Shown: positions 24,376 through 35,648 of the stretch, one piece after another
Position numbering within the stretch: position 1 is the stretch's first letter
Layout of the letters: each line of letters starts with the position of its first letter
Source: Epiperipatus broadwayi
Lineage: Eukaryota; Onychophora; Udeonychophora; Euonychophora; Peripatidae
Reading direction: 5' to 3'
DNA length: 64,000 bases
Assembly (NCBI GenBank): GCA_028023455.1
Contig: JAQFVV010000256.1
Location: 168,501 to 232,500, forward strand
Made by a program: the position numbers and the translations under genes
Notes under the pieces: model-generated
Told to the model about the DNA's origin: nothing
Databases searched by the model: none
Seen by the model: only the letters and a program-made list of their open reading frames with translations

Positions 24376-25655
24376 AGTTTGGACTGTGGTGATGTTTTAG
24401 TGTCATTGGATATGTCTGAGATGTATAGATCTGTTGATAGACTTGATTCAATTAAGATAATTCATCAAGCTTTATTGGAAAAGAAAGTGGATAATCAATT
24501 AATATGTTTTCTGATGAAGGCTTTAAATTTTATTGAACAAAATATTGTTGCATCCTTTAATGGTAAATTTTATAAGATGAGTAAAGGCTGGCCAATGGGA
24601 TTACCAATGGTGGCACAGTTATGCAGTTTTGTTTTGTCATATTATGAAGAGAAAATTTTAAACAAATTTATATTTATGGGAAATATTAAGATATATACGA
24701 GATATGTGGATGATGTTTTTATATGTGCTTCTTCAGAAATGATTGATAAAAATTTTTGATGAATATAATAAATTAAAATGTCTTATCTGGACTATGGAGA
24801 AAGAATATAACAACAGTATTAAATATTTAAATTTGATAATTTCGAGGAACAATAATATGATTGACTATAAATTGTTTATTAAACCTATTGAAACTAGAGG
24901 ATATATTCCCTATTTATCTAACGTGCCACATAATTATAAGATGGCTGGTTTTAGGTCTTTTTTGTATAGAAATAATATTTTGTGTAAATATGCATGTGAT
25001 AAAAAGAAAAATATTGAAAATTATGTAAGTGAATTATTAAGTGTAGGTTATAATATAAAAGAAATTTATCAAGTGGTTTGTCAATTTAGTAAGAAAATTA
25101 ATAGAAATACTGGTGATGAAGAAATTAAGAGTAAGAAGTGGATTTCTTTGCCTTTTTATAATAATAATAAAGTAAAATTTATGAAAAAAGTTTATAATGT
25201 AATATATAATGTTTTTTTTTTTTTTTATGGATCAGGTAATTTAAATAGAATGGTTAATAATTCAAAAGATAAGTTAGAAAAAAATAATGTGAGTAATATA
25301 ATTTATAGAATTTTTTGTGGGTGTAACTTCATTATATATAGGGGAATCTAGATGTAATATAGAGAAAAGAATTAAAGAACATAAATTGTTATATAAAAGA
25401 GTTTTGAAAAATGTACAGATATGTAATGATAATAGTAATGAAGTCAAGTTATATACTGAATCTGTTTTTTATGATCATGATAGAAATTGTAATTTTAAGT
25501 TTAATTTTGATATAAATAAAATAAAAATTTTAGGACAAGAGAGAGATAATGAAAAAAGAAAAATTAAAGAGGCAATTTTTATTAGTAGGTATAAAAATAC
25601 GATAATAAACAGACAGTCAGCAAATGTTAGGATTAATGAATTGTGGGATATTTAA
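24376..25655 (+). pseudogene. PLE RT/GIY-YIG polyprotein fragment (right copy)
   Basis: Same domains as the left copy: RT motif A VSLDMSEMY, GWPMGLPM, YVDD (frame 24376-24759), then linker and nuclease (frames 24743-25351 and 25317-25655). It shares the one-base shift after YVDD with the left copy. It has its own second shift inside the CGCN...YIGES nuclease motif near 25330 and an expanded T-run near 25212-25226. This copy has therefore decayed slightly more. Confidence 0.85.
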
Positions 25656-25705
25656 ATCGACATGTGTTTCCGGTTGGTAATAGATGATTTCATTTTGAAA
25701 GTTGA

Positions 25706-25736
25706 GTTGAAAATGATTATGAATATAATCGAAAAT
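25706..25736 (+). ncRNA. Hammerhead-like stem-loop in PLE tail (right copy)
   Basis: Identical in the motif to the left-arm copy: TTGAAAAT, GATTAT/ATAATC stem, GAAA. Lies about 50 bp after the PLE stop codon. Confidence 0.4.
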
Positions 25737-25823
25737 ATTTTTTATGAGTTTTTATTGAGTTTTTATTTATATTGTATTATAAATTGTTTACCGTTGTTTG
25801 GAATATATTTAAGTTTTGTTATA

Positions 25824-26079
25824 TATATATAAAATATTCACTAGAATAAAAACTACAAAATTTTAAAAAATGCCTATCCAAAATTAAAGATTAAAATTCT
25901 TTGCTATAGCTAGCTTCGGCGTATTCCGCCAACTTAAGTAGCAATACGTTAATATTTAAATATTATCAAACTCTCACACCAGTAACGTTCCACATACATA
26001 CATAAGTACACATACATATGTACATATTATACGAATCTTTGAATATCAGACTTTCTTAACACACTACCTATTTAGATTT
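25824..26079. other. Non-coding stretch
   Basis: A short region with GCTTCGGCGTATTCCGCC (about 25914-25931) is GC-richer than its surroundings. It is followed by CATACATACATA and AT repeats. No gene. Confidence 0.35.
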
Positions 26080-26620
26080 TTATCAAACCAATAACTTATA
26101 TATTTTTTTCAAATTTTAAAAAACAATTTCTATTCTCATTTCTCATTGTACATTCAAATTTGTCCACAATATTTTTTCTTTCAATTCTTTTCCAATTTTA
26201 GCGTTGAAATCTCCATGGCAATTATAAAATTTTTATTTCATTTGATCTAAAGTATTTTTCCACATCAAATAAAAGTCTTGTTTTTGTTTTTTGTCAATAT
26301 GATGAATTTGTTGGGATATAAACCTCAACTATGTGCAATTGGTTTTTTTTTCAATAAGATGAATAACTAATTCCACTACTTTCTCTAATATATTATCAAT
26401 CTCTACAATGTTGCTCTTCTATTTTTCATTTATAATAAATACTATTTGGCTTGTACTTTGAATGTTTGTAATATTATGCTCTACTTAGTATTGCATCGTT
26501 TTTTGTTTCAACTTAGATAATATTTTTTGCTTTAAAATGATGTAAGTCATAGACAAATTTATGCATGCTAAAGATCATACTCCTTTGGTTTTACTATAGT
26601 TAAATGAATGTTATGTAACT
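26080..26620 (-). pseudogene. LINE APE-endonuclease N-terminal fragment
   Basis: Minus strand: IVEVYIPTN-like start, then QDFYLMWKNTLDQM and the hallmark CHGDFNAKIGKELKEK at about 26180-26240. GDFNAKIG is the APE-type endonuclease signature of animal LINEs. Several stops. It is the part of the endonuclease missing from the 19.1-20.7 kb LINE remnant on the same strand and could be the same element split by insertions. Confidence 0.7.
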
Positions 26621-27493
26621 TTTCATATAGCTTTATGAACACCTGCAGAGAATCTAAATTATATAGTTTGTTAAAATTTAGGATATATATATATATATAT
26701 TTGTTAGACTTAAACATATAATTAATAACACCCTCATTAAGTTTTTATTTACTTATATTAATAAACTCAGTAGAAGTGTAGAAAATTTAAAATAATTTAA
26801 TAATATTATATTTAATGAGGCTAGTTGTTTTTTTTTAACGTTTACTTTATCAGTAGTTTAATTTCTTATCTTATTTAAGAATATACTATTAACGACAATA
26901 AAAAAAATTAAGAATAAAAGTTACATAATTACGGTTAATTTTGATAATTTAAATGTTTTAATTTGAAACATAATTAAATGTATTTGGGGTATGTATTTTG
27001 CCAATATAAATGGTCGGAGAATTCAAATGAATTATGCTACATGTTTTGTTCATCAAAACCTTCACTTCTGTATATATAGAATATATGTAAATTCAAGATT
27101 TAAGTATTTCCGTATATGGTAGTGTTTATATATAAGTCGTTAAATATTTGTGATGAGCAGGGCATGACTTTCTATCTCACGACTTGAGATTTAAATGCGA
27201 ATAGAACTTGTAAAGTTTTCAGTTAATTAAAATTTTTCACTAAGCTTGCAATTTTTTCAAGTACACAGATGAACAATTTAATCTAGCTATTCATTTCTAA
27301 TCACCCAGTATTTAGATATTTAAATATTCTTAATGAATGACATATGGGAAAAATACATAAAAATCGTCAAATAATTAAAAGTTGACTAACCTCGCGAATA
27401 TAGATTTTCCTTTACTATTTCTCTATGGAAATGTTCTGGGGGCGTTTTTATCTTGGAATAGAATTTTATTATTGTTTAGTGTATATATACTCA
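26621..27493. other. AT-rich non-coding stretch
   Basis: Nothing recognised. Confidence 0.35.
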
Positions 27494-27605
<112 letters not shown>

Positions 27606-28536
27606 ATAAATTTCTTTTTTTTTTAATTGTTAAATTTTGCTTAAATTTCAATGACAATATTAATTGTATAATATTGTCCTTCTTTTCTCTTGCTTGAATT
27701 ACTCCTATATTTACTTAAGTACTGCTAAATCATTTACATTTTTCTTCCTCCTAATTAAAAAAAATTAAGAATAACAAAATTTTAAAATGAATCATTTTTA
27801 ACTACAATGTATCATACGATGCTTTTTAAAAAGAGAAAAAGCTAACAAGACATACTTTAAACAGTATTCAAGATAAAAGGTTGTTTAGTAAGTAAATTAT
27901 TCATTCTTCACTCTTAATTAATATACAAGTACAAATTATTTTAAAAAGTTGGAAATACACATATTTCAAATATGTCAAATATAGATATGCTTTTTTAATT
28001 TTATTATGTGTGTGTATATATATATGTATAAAGAATGCAACAACACTATTGTCAAAAAAATATTAAAAACAAAATTTCACAATAGATATAATCATTTGTA
28101 TGTATGACATATTTTAAACATACGAAAATATAAATAAACTTTATGATATATATATATATATATACGTATATTAAAAGTATGAGCATACAGAAGCATATAC
28201 ATAAACCAAATATGTATATAAACTAATCATGTAGTTACTACATTAAAGAGCTATATTTTATAGTAATATAAATAAGTGCGTTTAAACTATCTCTATTAGC
28301 TTATTATTTACCTAAATTATATAATAGCTAAAATTTAAATTATGAACTATAACGAAACTAGACTTACAGTACCAATATTATGAAACACTTTTATCAGGTC
28401 TTAACATTAATAACTATAAATTAAAGAAGGCTTAAATCTTTTTAAGTCTATTTTACTTGCTCTAATTCAAAGTATGACTGATAAACTACATACAACTATT
28501 AAATGTGATGTTTTTTTATAGTTAACAAGCATATAT
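27606..28536. other. AT-rich non-coding stretch
   Basis: Short TA and TG microsatellites; no gene seen. Confidence 0.35.
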
Positions 28537-31500
28537 TGAAGCTGGAAATATAGTACATATTTCTGCTTCGCCTAGTGCCAATGTCATCAGCACTAGTCTG
28601 GGTTTGAACCCAATCCTTATTAACTGACACCCATCTCATATTAGGTGGTAGTATATTTTAAGCAATATTATAATCGTTTATATTTCATTAATCTTATTTT
28701 ATAATTAAAACTAATCTTTTTATATTAGTTTATTTATTCTATATTTGTAAAAATGTATATTGTGTTTATTTTATTAAATTGGCATTTATATGTAATTGAA
28801 CCCTAGATATCTATAAAATGTTACAAATATTTTAAATTCTTCATTAAAGTTCATTTTTCTTAAATTAATCAGTTGGTAACATTTTATATTTATCTTTTGA
28901 TAAATGTACATTAAAGAATCAATTATATTTTGTAGATTTCTATTTAAGTTTATGTCAAATATCAGTTTGAAAGTCATTGTACCAAATTTCTAAAATTTTC
29001 CTCAATAAAATCTACATTTTTGTTAATCTAAACCTTAATTAAATAGATTTTGTTAGTACAATGACTGATAAACTTAATATGCTGTTGTTGTTGTTGTTTT
29101 AATTAGCAAATCAACCCTTGGGGCATATTCATGCAGAATTATAGATTTCCCTCCCAAGCAGGCACCAATATGAGAGAAACAGTTAGAGTGATTGCAATTG
29201 GCAGTTGTCACTATAGATTCAATCCTCTAGATAAAGATCAGAACACATAAATAAGGGAAAATTTGATAAGAATTAATTTTTTGTTGAAATTTATCTGAAG
29301 AGAATAGTTTAGAGATATAGTACATCGTGCCTACAGAATGACTGGCAAAAAGATTGACTATTGCTTTCTGGAGCTCTGTCCCACCAGCTCATAAATGCCT
29401 TTCCAGTGCTTTAAACATCTAGCCAGAGACTGTCTGTGTTGAGAAAGCCTGAAATGATCTGACTGTTTTAACTGCCTGTATTAACTGATTGATTCTGAGG
29501 TAACGTCCAATTCGCCGCAAGCCATTGATTTTATTTTACTTGTTTTCAAAATCTGTATTAATTTATATTTTATATATCTGTATAATGTTTATATGGCTTG
29601 GTTTAAAATGTGTCTTTTAATTTTATTCAATTTAAAATATCAATTCTTATAAAATCTTACATTATTTGATGCGGCAAATTAAATTAATTTTTGTCAGTTT
29701 GTTTAGATTATTTGACTTACTGAAATTGCCAAATACAAAATTCAATGAGCTATTAACTTTAAATTCTCCCCCTGTTATTTTTTTTTAACTTAAAAATCAT
29801 TACACTTAAAAATCATTACAGGACACTTACTTCCTGTAAATTAATTAATAGAAAAGCTTGTTTAGTTTTGTACCTTTTATATTATAAATCCATTTTAAAT
29901 TTATTTATGATTGAAATTATTTTGAAAGTATCTTACTATCGCCTCCAATTTAAAATAACCCTGTAATTATTTCTGAAAGAATAAAGAATTTTAGTGAATC
30001 AATTAAGTAAAATCTATTATAGCATTTTGTCAGTATATGTTTCATACATATATAATTTTATTTGTCAAAATAGTAAAAAAAATTCGATGTATAATTTATT
30101 ATGCTTTATATTGTCAAACTTCATCAGAAGTGAGTTTGATATTCAATGCCCCATCTATGTTAATTAAAAGTCTTATTTTGTAATCTTTTATAAACTATTT
30201 AATAACTTTATTGATAATGAAATATTTTTAAAGTGTGGTAAACAACATATTTTAAAATTTAATTCTTGACTTCCTTTTTCTATATTATGTTTTATGATCC
30301 GTTCAGTAATTGCCTAAGGCCTCTGAGACTTTCCATCATGTTAGGGAGCTGATTATTTTAATCAGGAATTAAGTGATTAATTTTGTTTGTGATACACTAT
30401 CTATATATATATATATGGCATTAATGTTTTTATAGCTACAACCATTCATTTATTATTTTGCTTTGCTACTTACTCATCAGGACCTTTAGAAATTTAACTA
30501 TGACCAGTCTAATCTTTCACACTCCCTCAAAGTAGACATAGTTCATACCAAGGGATCCTTTTCAGGCATTGCTATTAAGTTGTGTATGGGAAGTCCAGCA
30601 CATCAAAACTATTTTTTTATTATTCAGAGACATGTTTTGGCTATAGGGCCAACATTTCTCTTATCTACCTGTACATATCAGGAATTTCTTTTAGTAAAGC
30701 CACCCAGAGGTTCATAACAGATCTCATTTATTTTGTTGTAATCTATAATAGCATATTGCCTTCTTCATCATTTTATATCTTTATTTAGCAAACCTGAAAT
30801 GCTCTCTGCCATGATAACACGTCCTTCACAAACGAAATCCCAATTAATTAAATCTGACTGTATAACTGTCAATTATTTATTTAAGAACTATTTTGCTTTC
30901 CACACTCATTATATACAAATGATTTTAAATGTAATAGTGTTTTAAATGCCCATCTTTCATATTTTGTAATATATATATAAAATAGATTTATTTGTAATAT
31001 CTTATTTTATTGCTGATTGGTTTTGGCCGACCAATTAACAAACTTTTACATTGTTTGTCAAAGCCGCATCAAAACGAATTAAAGAAAATAACCAAGTTGT
31101 ATAAACAAAGACTACTTATTTTGTTCTAAATTCCTTAATAAATTCCTATAATATTGTTATTTTAAATAAGCTTAGTTTGTCATCACTCCCAATCTCTAAG
31201 TTAATTACTCTACTTATTTAAATATTTCTTTGATATAAATTCACTTCTGTGTAATGTTGCCATAAAGAATTATCATTATTACGGTTCAAACCATTAATAA
31301 TCAATCAAATCTAATCTGTACCATTCTGCAATCATCGGAATCCGTTAAATCATTAAATTTTCATATAAACCCTTTATTATTTTGAGTCTCTATGTGAACC
31401 ATGACCTCCAGCTGGAATGGAATAAAACCAAGCACTGCTAGTGTCATCACAAACGTTATCCATTAGTCAGAGAGGCAATAGTTTAGGCAAATAGGTTAGG

Positions 31501-31600
31501 ATTCATCCTTGTCCTGACATATGTATCTTGTGCATGGTTGGATTCAAGGCACTTTTGCTTGGATTATAGGTCTTGTTGAATGAATACATGATTTTGACCG
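28537..31600. repeat. 3.1-kb direct repeat, copy 1
   Basis: Matches 35649-38824 almost base for base from TGAAGCTGGAAAT to TTTTGACCG. The first 32 bases form an imperfect palindrome (GAAGC...GCTTC). No significant ORF is shared intact: the 84-codon frame of copy 2 (37634-37888) is interrupted here by a stop. It lacks TG...CA inverted ends, so it is not a typical LTR. It is better described as a segmental duplication or as terminal repeats of an unknown element. Confidence 0.85.
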
Positions 31601-33355
31601 AGGCTGCGGGGTTTTTTTCCAAGTTTGGACACCCAATCATGGAGCCTGTAATTATTCCCACACCCTGAATAATTCATTAGCTATATGTGTATAATTTGCT
31701 ATATATAATTTAATATATATATAATTTTCCAGAATATAAAATGACTTAGTTTTATCATATTGATTTTATAAAATCAAATACTGTTTTGTTATTAAATTAA
31801 AGAGGAATACCATGTTTTCCATCCATAGTTTGTAATTTTTTTTTTTGATATGGGTGAATAGATAGTATAAAATGTGAAAGTAGTTTGAACTACTATATTA
31901 ATGTATATGTAAGTTTTTTTTTTTACCTCCAGAGTTTTGTTATGTAGAAATTTTTTTTTCTACTTTTCTCACATGTTTGCTAAGAATGGAAATATTTGTA
32001 TAGAAATTTTTTTTTCTTATTAATTGAGTATATAATGTTGTGATTATTTTAAAGCAAAGTGTAAAGAATTTGACAAGTGTATGGATTTTTTTTTCTTTTT
32101 TTCCAAAGTTTTTTTTTTCTCTTTTCCAATAGTGTATAGTATTATGTAAGGTATATAGATGTATGTGTGTATAAAATCTATGTACTTGTATATGTAGCGC
32201 TGTGTATATATGTACATGGGTGTGTATGTGCGATGTATAGGAACAGATGTGTTTGAAAGTTTTATATGTATTGCATTGCTATATATTTTCTTGGAAACCC
32301 ATATGTGTGGAAAAGTTGTATTGTATCTCAAGCATAAAAGCTTGAAAAACTTTTTCCCAATATATAGATGTACAATTTTTTTTTCTGGAGTTAACAGTTG
32401 AACAAATATTCACATCCCCGAATGATATTCAATATATACAGTTGTATATATTCGGACCAATATATTTAAAAGTTTGTTTAGTTCACCTGAGTTTGAATCC
32501 ATAGTGACATGTAATAATTTATGTATGTACCCTTAAGTTTAGGAAAATGTTTTCTCTTAATGTTAGATTTATACCAAACTCAAACTATGTAAAATAATCA
32601 TAAAGTGATGTCAAAGTGATGTAAAGTTTATTTCATGTGAGAGTCAAAAACCAAAACCAAAGACTGTGTTTTACAACCATAAAATGTTGTGTGAAAAGTT
32701 TTCTTTTAAATGCAAAGATTATAACTATAAGTGTAAAAGTTTTGCTAGCTGTGGTACCTGGTTTTTTAACCATATATATATTTTGTAAAAGTTTTTTTTT
32801 TTTTTAAACCCATGTATTCCAACCACATGGAGAATTTTTTTTTTTTTTTTGTATCTGGTTACATGCACACATGAATTTGTTTTGTGTTTTCATGTGTTTA
32901 AAAAAAATATTAAAGCCCATGTACTACATCCATAAGCCTTATAAAAGGTGGTAACAAGATATATTTAATGTTTATTCATATGGGCACACTGTGTTAACAA
33001 TCGATAAAAAGTACATAGGTATTTTAATATATATATATATATACCTGTTTTTTTATATAAAAGACCTATCTGTAAGTGTTATATTTTTGCTGACCTTGAT
33101 AACTGGTGCCCTGGTGTAGGAAATAGAGTACCTATTACCATTATAAATTTGTTATCAAGTTCAAATAAATAAATAAAGAAAGAACCGTGGTAATTCTAGG
33201 CAACAAAATTTTTTTTATATATATAAGAGATTTGGAGAGTGAAGAATTTTATAACTGGTGTAATATGTAATAAAATTGTAAGCAATGTAATATTCATAAC
33301 AACAATATTATGTATTAAATTTTTAAAATAATGATTTTTCTTAAGTCCATTTCAG
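31601..33355. other. Non-coding block rich in T-tracts between the direct repeats
   Basis: Between 31830 and 32850 there are at least nine plus-strand T-runs of eight or more, separated by mixed sequence. Two short opposing frames at 32044-32401 are low complexity. The block ends at a good splice-acceptor-like TTTTTCTTAAGTCCATTTCAG (AG at 33354-33355), so it could be intron or 5' flank of the downstream ORF. Confidence 0.35.
33335..33355 (+). promoter_or_regulatory. Possible 3' splice acceptor
   Basis: Pyrimidine-rich stretch ending CATTTCAG, about 370 bp upstream of the Glu/Lys-rich ORF. From there to the ATG the sequence is less AT-rich than typical flanking DNA. This is a weak signal that cannot be proved without transcripts. 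Confidence 0.25.
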
Positions 33356-33722
33356 AGGCAAGGAGTGACCAAGGGTGACCAGCTAGAATCAAAAAACAAA
33401 TCAGTCATTCTCATGATAAAGTAAAGTTTGTTTTGTTGAAGTTTGAAACAATTATTTAAATATCCGGCTTAAAACAGACAGAAACTTAGTAGCACAGGAC
33501 AGAAAGGACACAGTCAGTAAAGAATGATGAGAAGAGTGGACAGAGTGAAGAAAGCAAACGTTCGAATTAGTGATTATATAAATTCCAAGATACAAAATAC
33601 ATTTCCATTCTAGTTGTTCAAGATTGTATTAAAGTTTCAGTGAGCCATAGTTCCAGTAAAATAACTTTGAATTCTAAGATCGGCAGTATTACCATTATTG
33701 TGTCAAACTTTTTGAAATCCAA

Positions 33723-35270
33723 ATGGATAACAGCCTAGAAGAAAAGGAAAGTGAAGATGTTGATGCCAGCATCTCAGTGAAAAAAGAAAACATGGAACAA
33801 ATTTCAGAGGTTATGGTAAAGGATCCATTTCCCCTTATCCATGAGTTCAAACAAGATCCAATACCTTATCAAAATGAGAACCTGACCACCTTACTCCATA
33901 GTATGATGTTTCAAATGTGAAGGAATGCACAGAAATTGAGAACAGAAGTGATGAAGGCAATCCATGAAAGTGTAAAAGAATGGACAGATGAAAATGTCCA
34001 TTTTCTAAAAGCAATAAAAAAAATTACCGGATCTATTGAACCAAAGTCAGAAATAAAACCAGAAAGAGATATAATTACAAAGGAAGAAGAAGCTAATATT
34101 GTTATTTCTAAACTGTCTGAGCAAAGAATTGATTCAGAGGTTGTAGAAGAAGAAATGTGGCAAGTTGATATTCAAAAGATGTCAGAAATGATTGAAAAAA
34201 ATAATTTAGTGGAGGAACATGTTAAAACAGAAAGGGAGTCAGAGGATATTGTTGAATTAAAGCAAGTTGAAGGAACTTTAGAACTTCCAGCCAAAGATAT
34301 TTTACAAAAATCACCAGTTGAATATCCAATTACTGATGAAGCAAAACTTGAAAGTGTTAAAAAGGAAGAAATTGAAATTACAAAGGATCTTATTGAAGTT
34401 GTCAGTCCACCTTCAGGAAAACTTCTAATTGTGGAATATATGTCTAAAATTGCAAAAGAAGAAGCAGTAGATGCAGAAGCTGAGACTGCAATAGTATCAA
34501 TTACAGTAACAGAATTTAAAATGGATGCAAAGACTGTTTATGAGTTGCAAGCTGATTTAATAAAATCTAAAATTGATTTAAAAATTATGAAAGAGTCTAA
34601 AATCAAGGTTCAGATCATGGCAGAGTCTAAAATTAATGCTGTAAAAAGTGATAATTGTAATACCAATATGGAGATACCAGAAAAATTAAAAATCTATTCA
34701 GGGACTACAATAGACACAAAAATCTATACAGAAAACATGGAAAAGATGAAATCTGATGTAGAAATTATGCCAGAACTTTTTGAACAACAAAAAGTAGTTG
34801 AGAACTTTGAGAGGTCTATAGATACTGAAGTAAATGAAAAGGAATACAAAATAAGTGTGTTAGAAGATAAACCTATCTCAGCAATTCCCAAAATAAATGA
34901 TAAGGTAATAGGAAATTCAAATAAAAATGAAATTCCATTAGAAACATTGAAAAATGATGTTGCAAAAGATAATATACAAGAATTAAATAGTGATTTGGAA
35001 GTGATTAAAGAAAGAGAGAAACTACTTTCAGAAATAATCAGGAAAATAGCACACAATATGATGAAAGATCGAGATAAAGATCAGGATAAACAGCAGAGCA
35101 AGAAAGAAGAGAAAAAACACAAAAATAAACATCGGAAACATAAAAATAGTGCCTTCATCCTAGCTGATAATGGAATAAGCAAAGAAATTTTTAATGAACA
35201 AAAAGAGACTTTTAAGGCTTGTCATTTAAAATCATATCATAAAATACCTCCAGATCCAGGGGAAGTCTAA
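33723..35270 (+). CDS. Uncharacterised Glu/Lys-rich protein, one in-frame TGA
   Basis: One reading frame runs 516 codons from ATG 33723 to TAA 35268-35270, broken only by TGA at 33918-33920. This gives a 65-codon piece and a 444-codon ORF (from TTG at 33936, or the first ATG at 33948). The product is strongly charged, with mostly Glu/Lys/Ile/Asp and hardly any Cys or Trp. It has no signal peptide or membrane segment, a predicted helical or disordered character, and small internal repeats (ESKI three times, near residues 205-235 of the large ORF). A basic cluster (KKEEKKHKNKHRKHKN) near the C-terminus could act as a nuclear localisation signal. I recognise no family. It is flanked by the 3.1-kb direct repeats. 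It could be a host exon, a retrocopy, or a gene of an unknown element. The TGA would arise from CGA by one CpG transition, which suggests recent loss. Confidence 0.5.
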
Positions 35271-35648
35271 ATTAGTTTCAAAATGTGTGACCCTTTGTGT
35301 ATGACCCCATATAATTGAAATACATATTGATTATGTTGCTGGACTGTTGATACATAAATCTTGTCTAAGGACTATTATTTAATAGTAACTAAATGAAGTA
35401 AGAAGACTAAAGTTAGTAGAATGAGGAAGATAAGAAAGAATTGCTAAGAAAATAAATCGTTTAAAAAGATGACAGTTTAAGAATTGTAATTTCAGCAGAG
35501 TAATAAATTTAGAAAAAACTAAAGGTTGCAGACCTCAATACAGTTATCATTCCAATAATAATATAATAAACCTTGGTCAGCCTCTATTGTCACTGGACAC
35601 CCAAGTAAAATGTTTTTTTTGTTGGGTTTTTTCCCAAGTCGAGGGATA
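35271..35648. other. 3' flank of the Glu/Lys-rich ORF
   Basis: Contains AATAAA at 35451-35456 and further AATAAA-like words to 35565, compatible with a polyadenylation region. Ends with TTGGGTTTTTTCCCAAGT just before repeat copy 2; a similar GGGGTTTTTTTCCAAGT follows copy 1 at 31609. Confidence 0.35.

Larger units (their letters stand above)
24376..25823 (+). mobile_element. Penelope-like element, right arm of a palindrome
   Basis: Inverted near-identical copy of 22862-24296, starting inside the RT at the same 19-bp word that begins both left-arm junctions (AGTTTGGACTGTGGTGATG). It ends at 25823 in a short TA repeat. Confidence 0.85.

Noticed and set aside
28570-28615. tRNA-like hairpins at the start of the 3.1-kb repeat
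   Set aside because: Hairpins TAGTGC...GCACTA and TGGGTTTGAACCCA are present but no A box or acceptor stem fits; not called a tRNA or SINE.
33918-33920. TGA as selenocysteine codon
   Set aside because: No SECIS-like element was noticed downstream and the surrounding protein has no redox-type motif; a CGA to TGA mutation is simpler.
34724-35056. 110-codon minus-strand frame
   Set aside because: Antisense shadow of the Glu/Lys-rich ORF; Ser/Phe-rich as expected from the complement of GAA/AAA codons.
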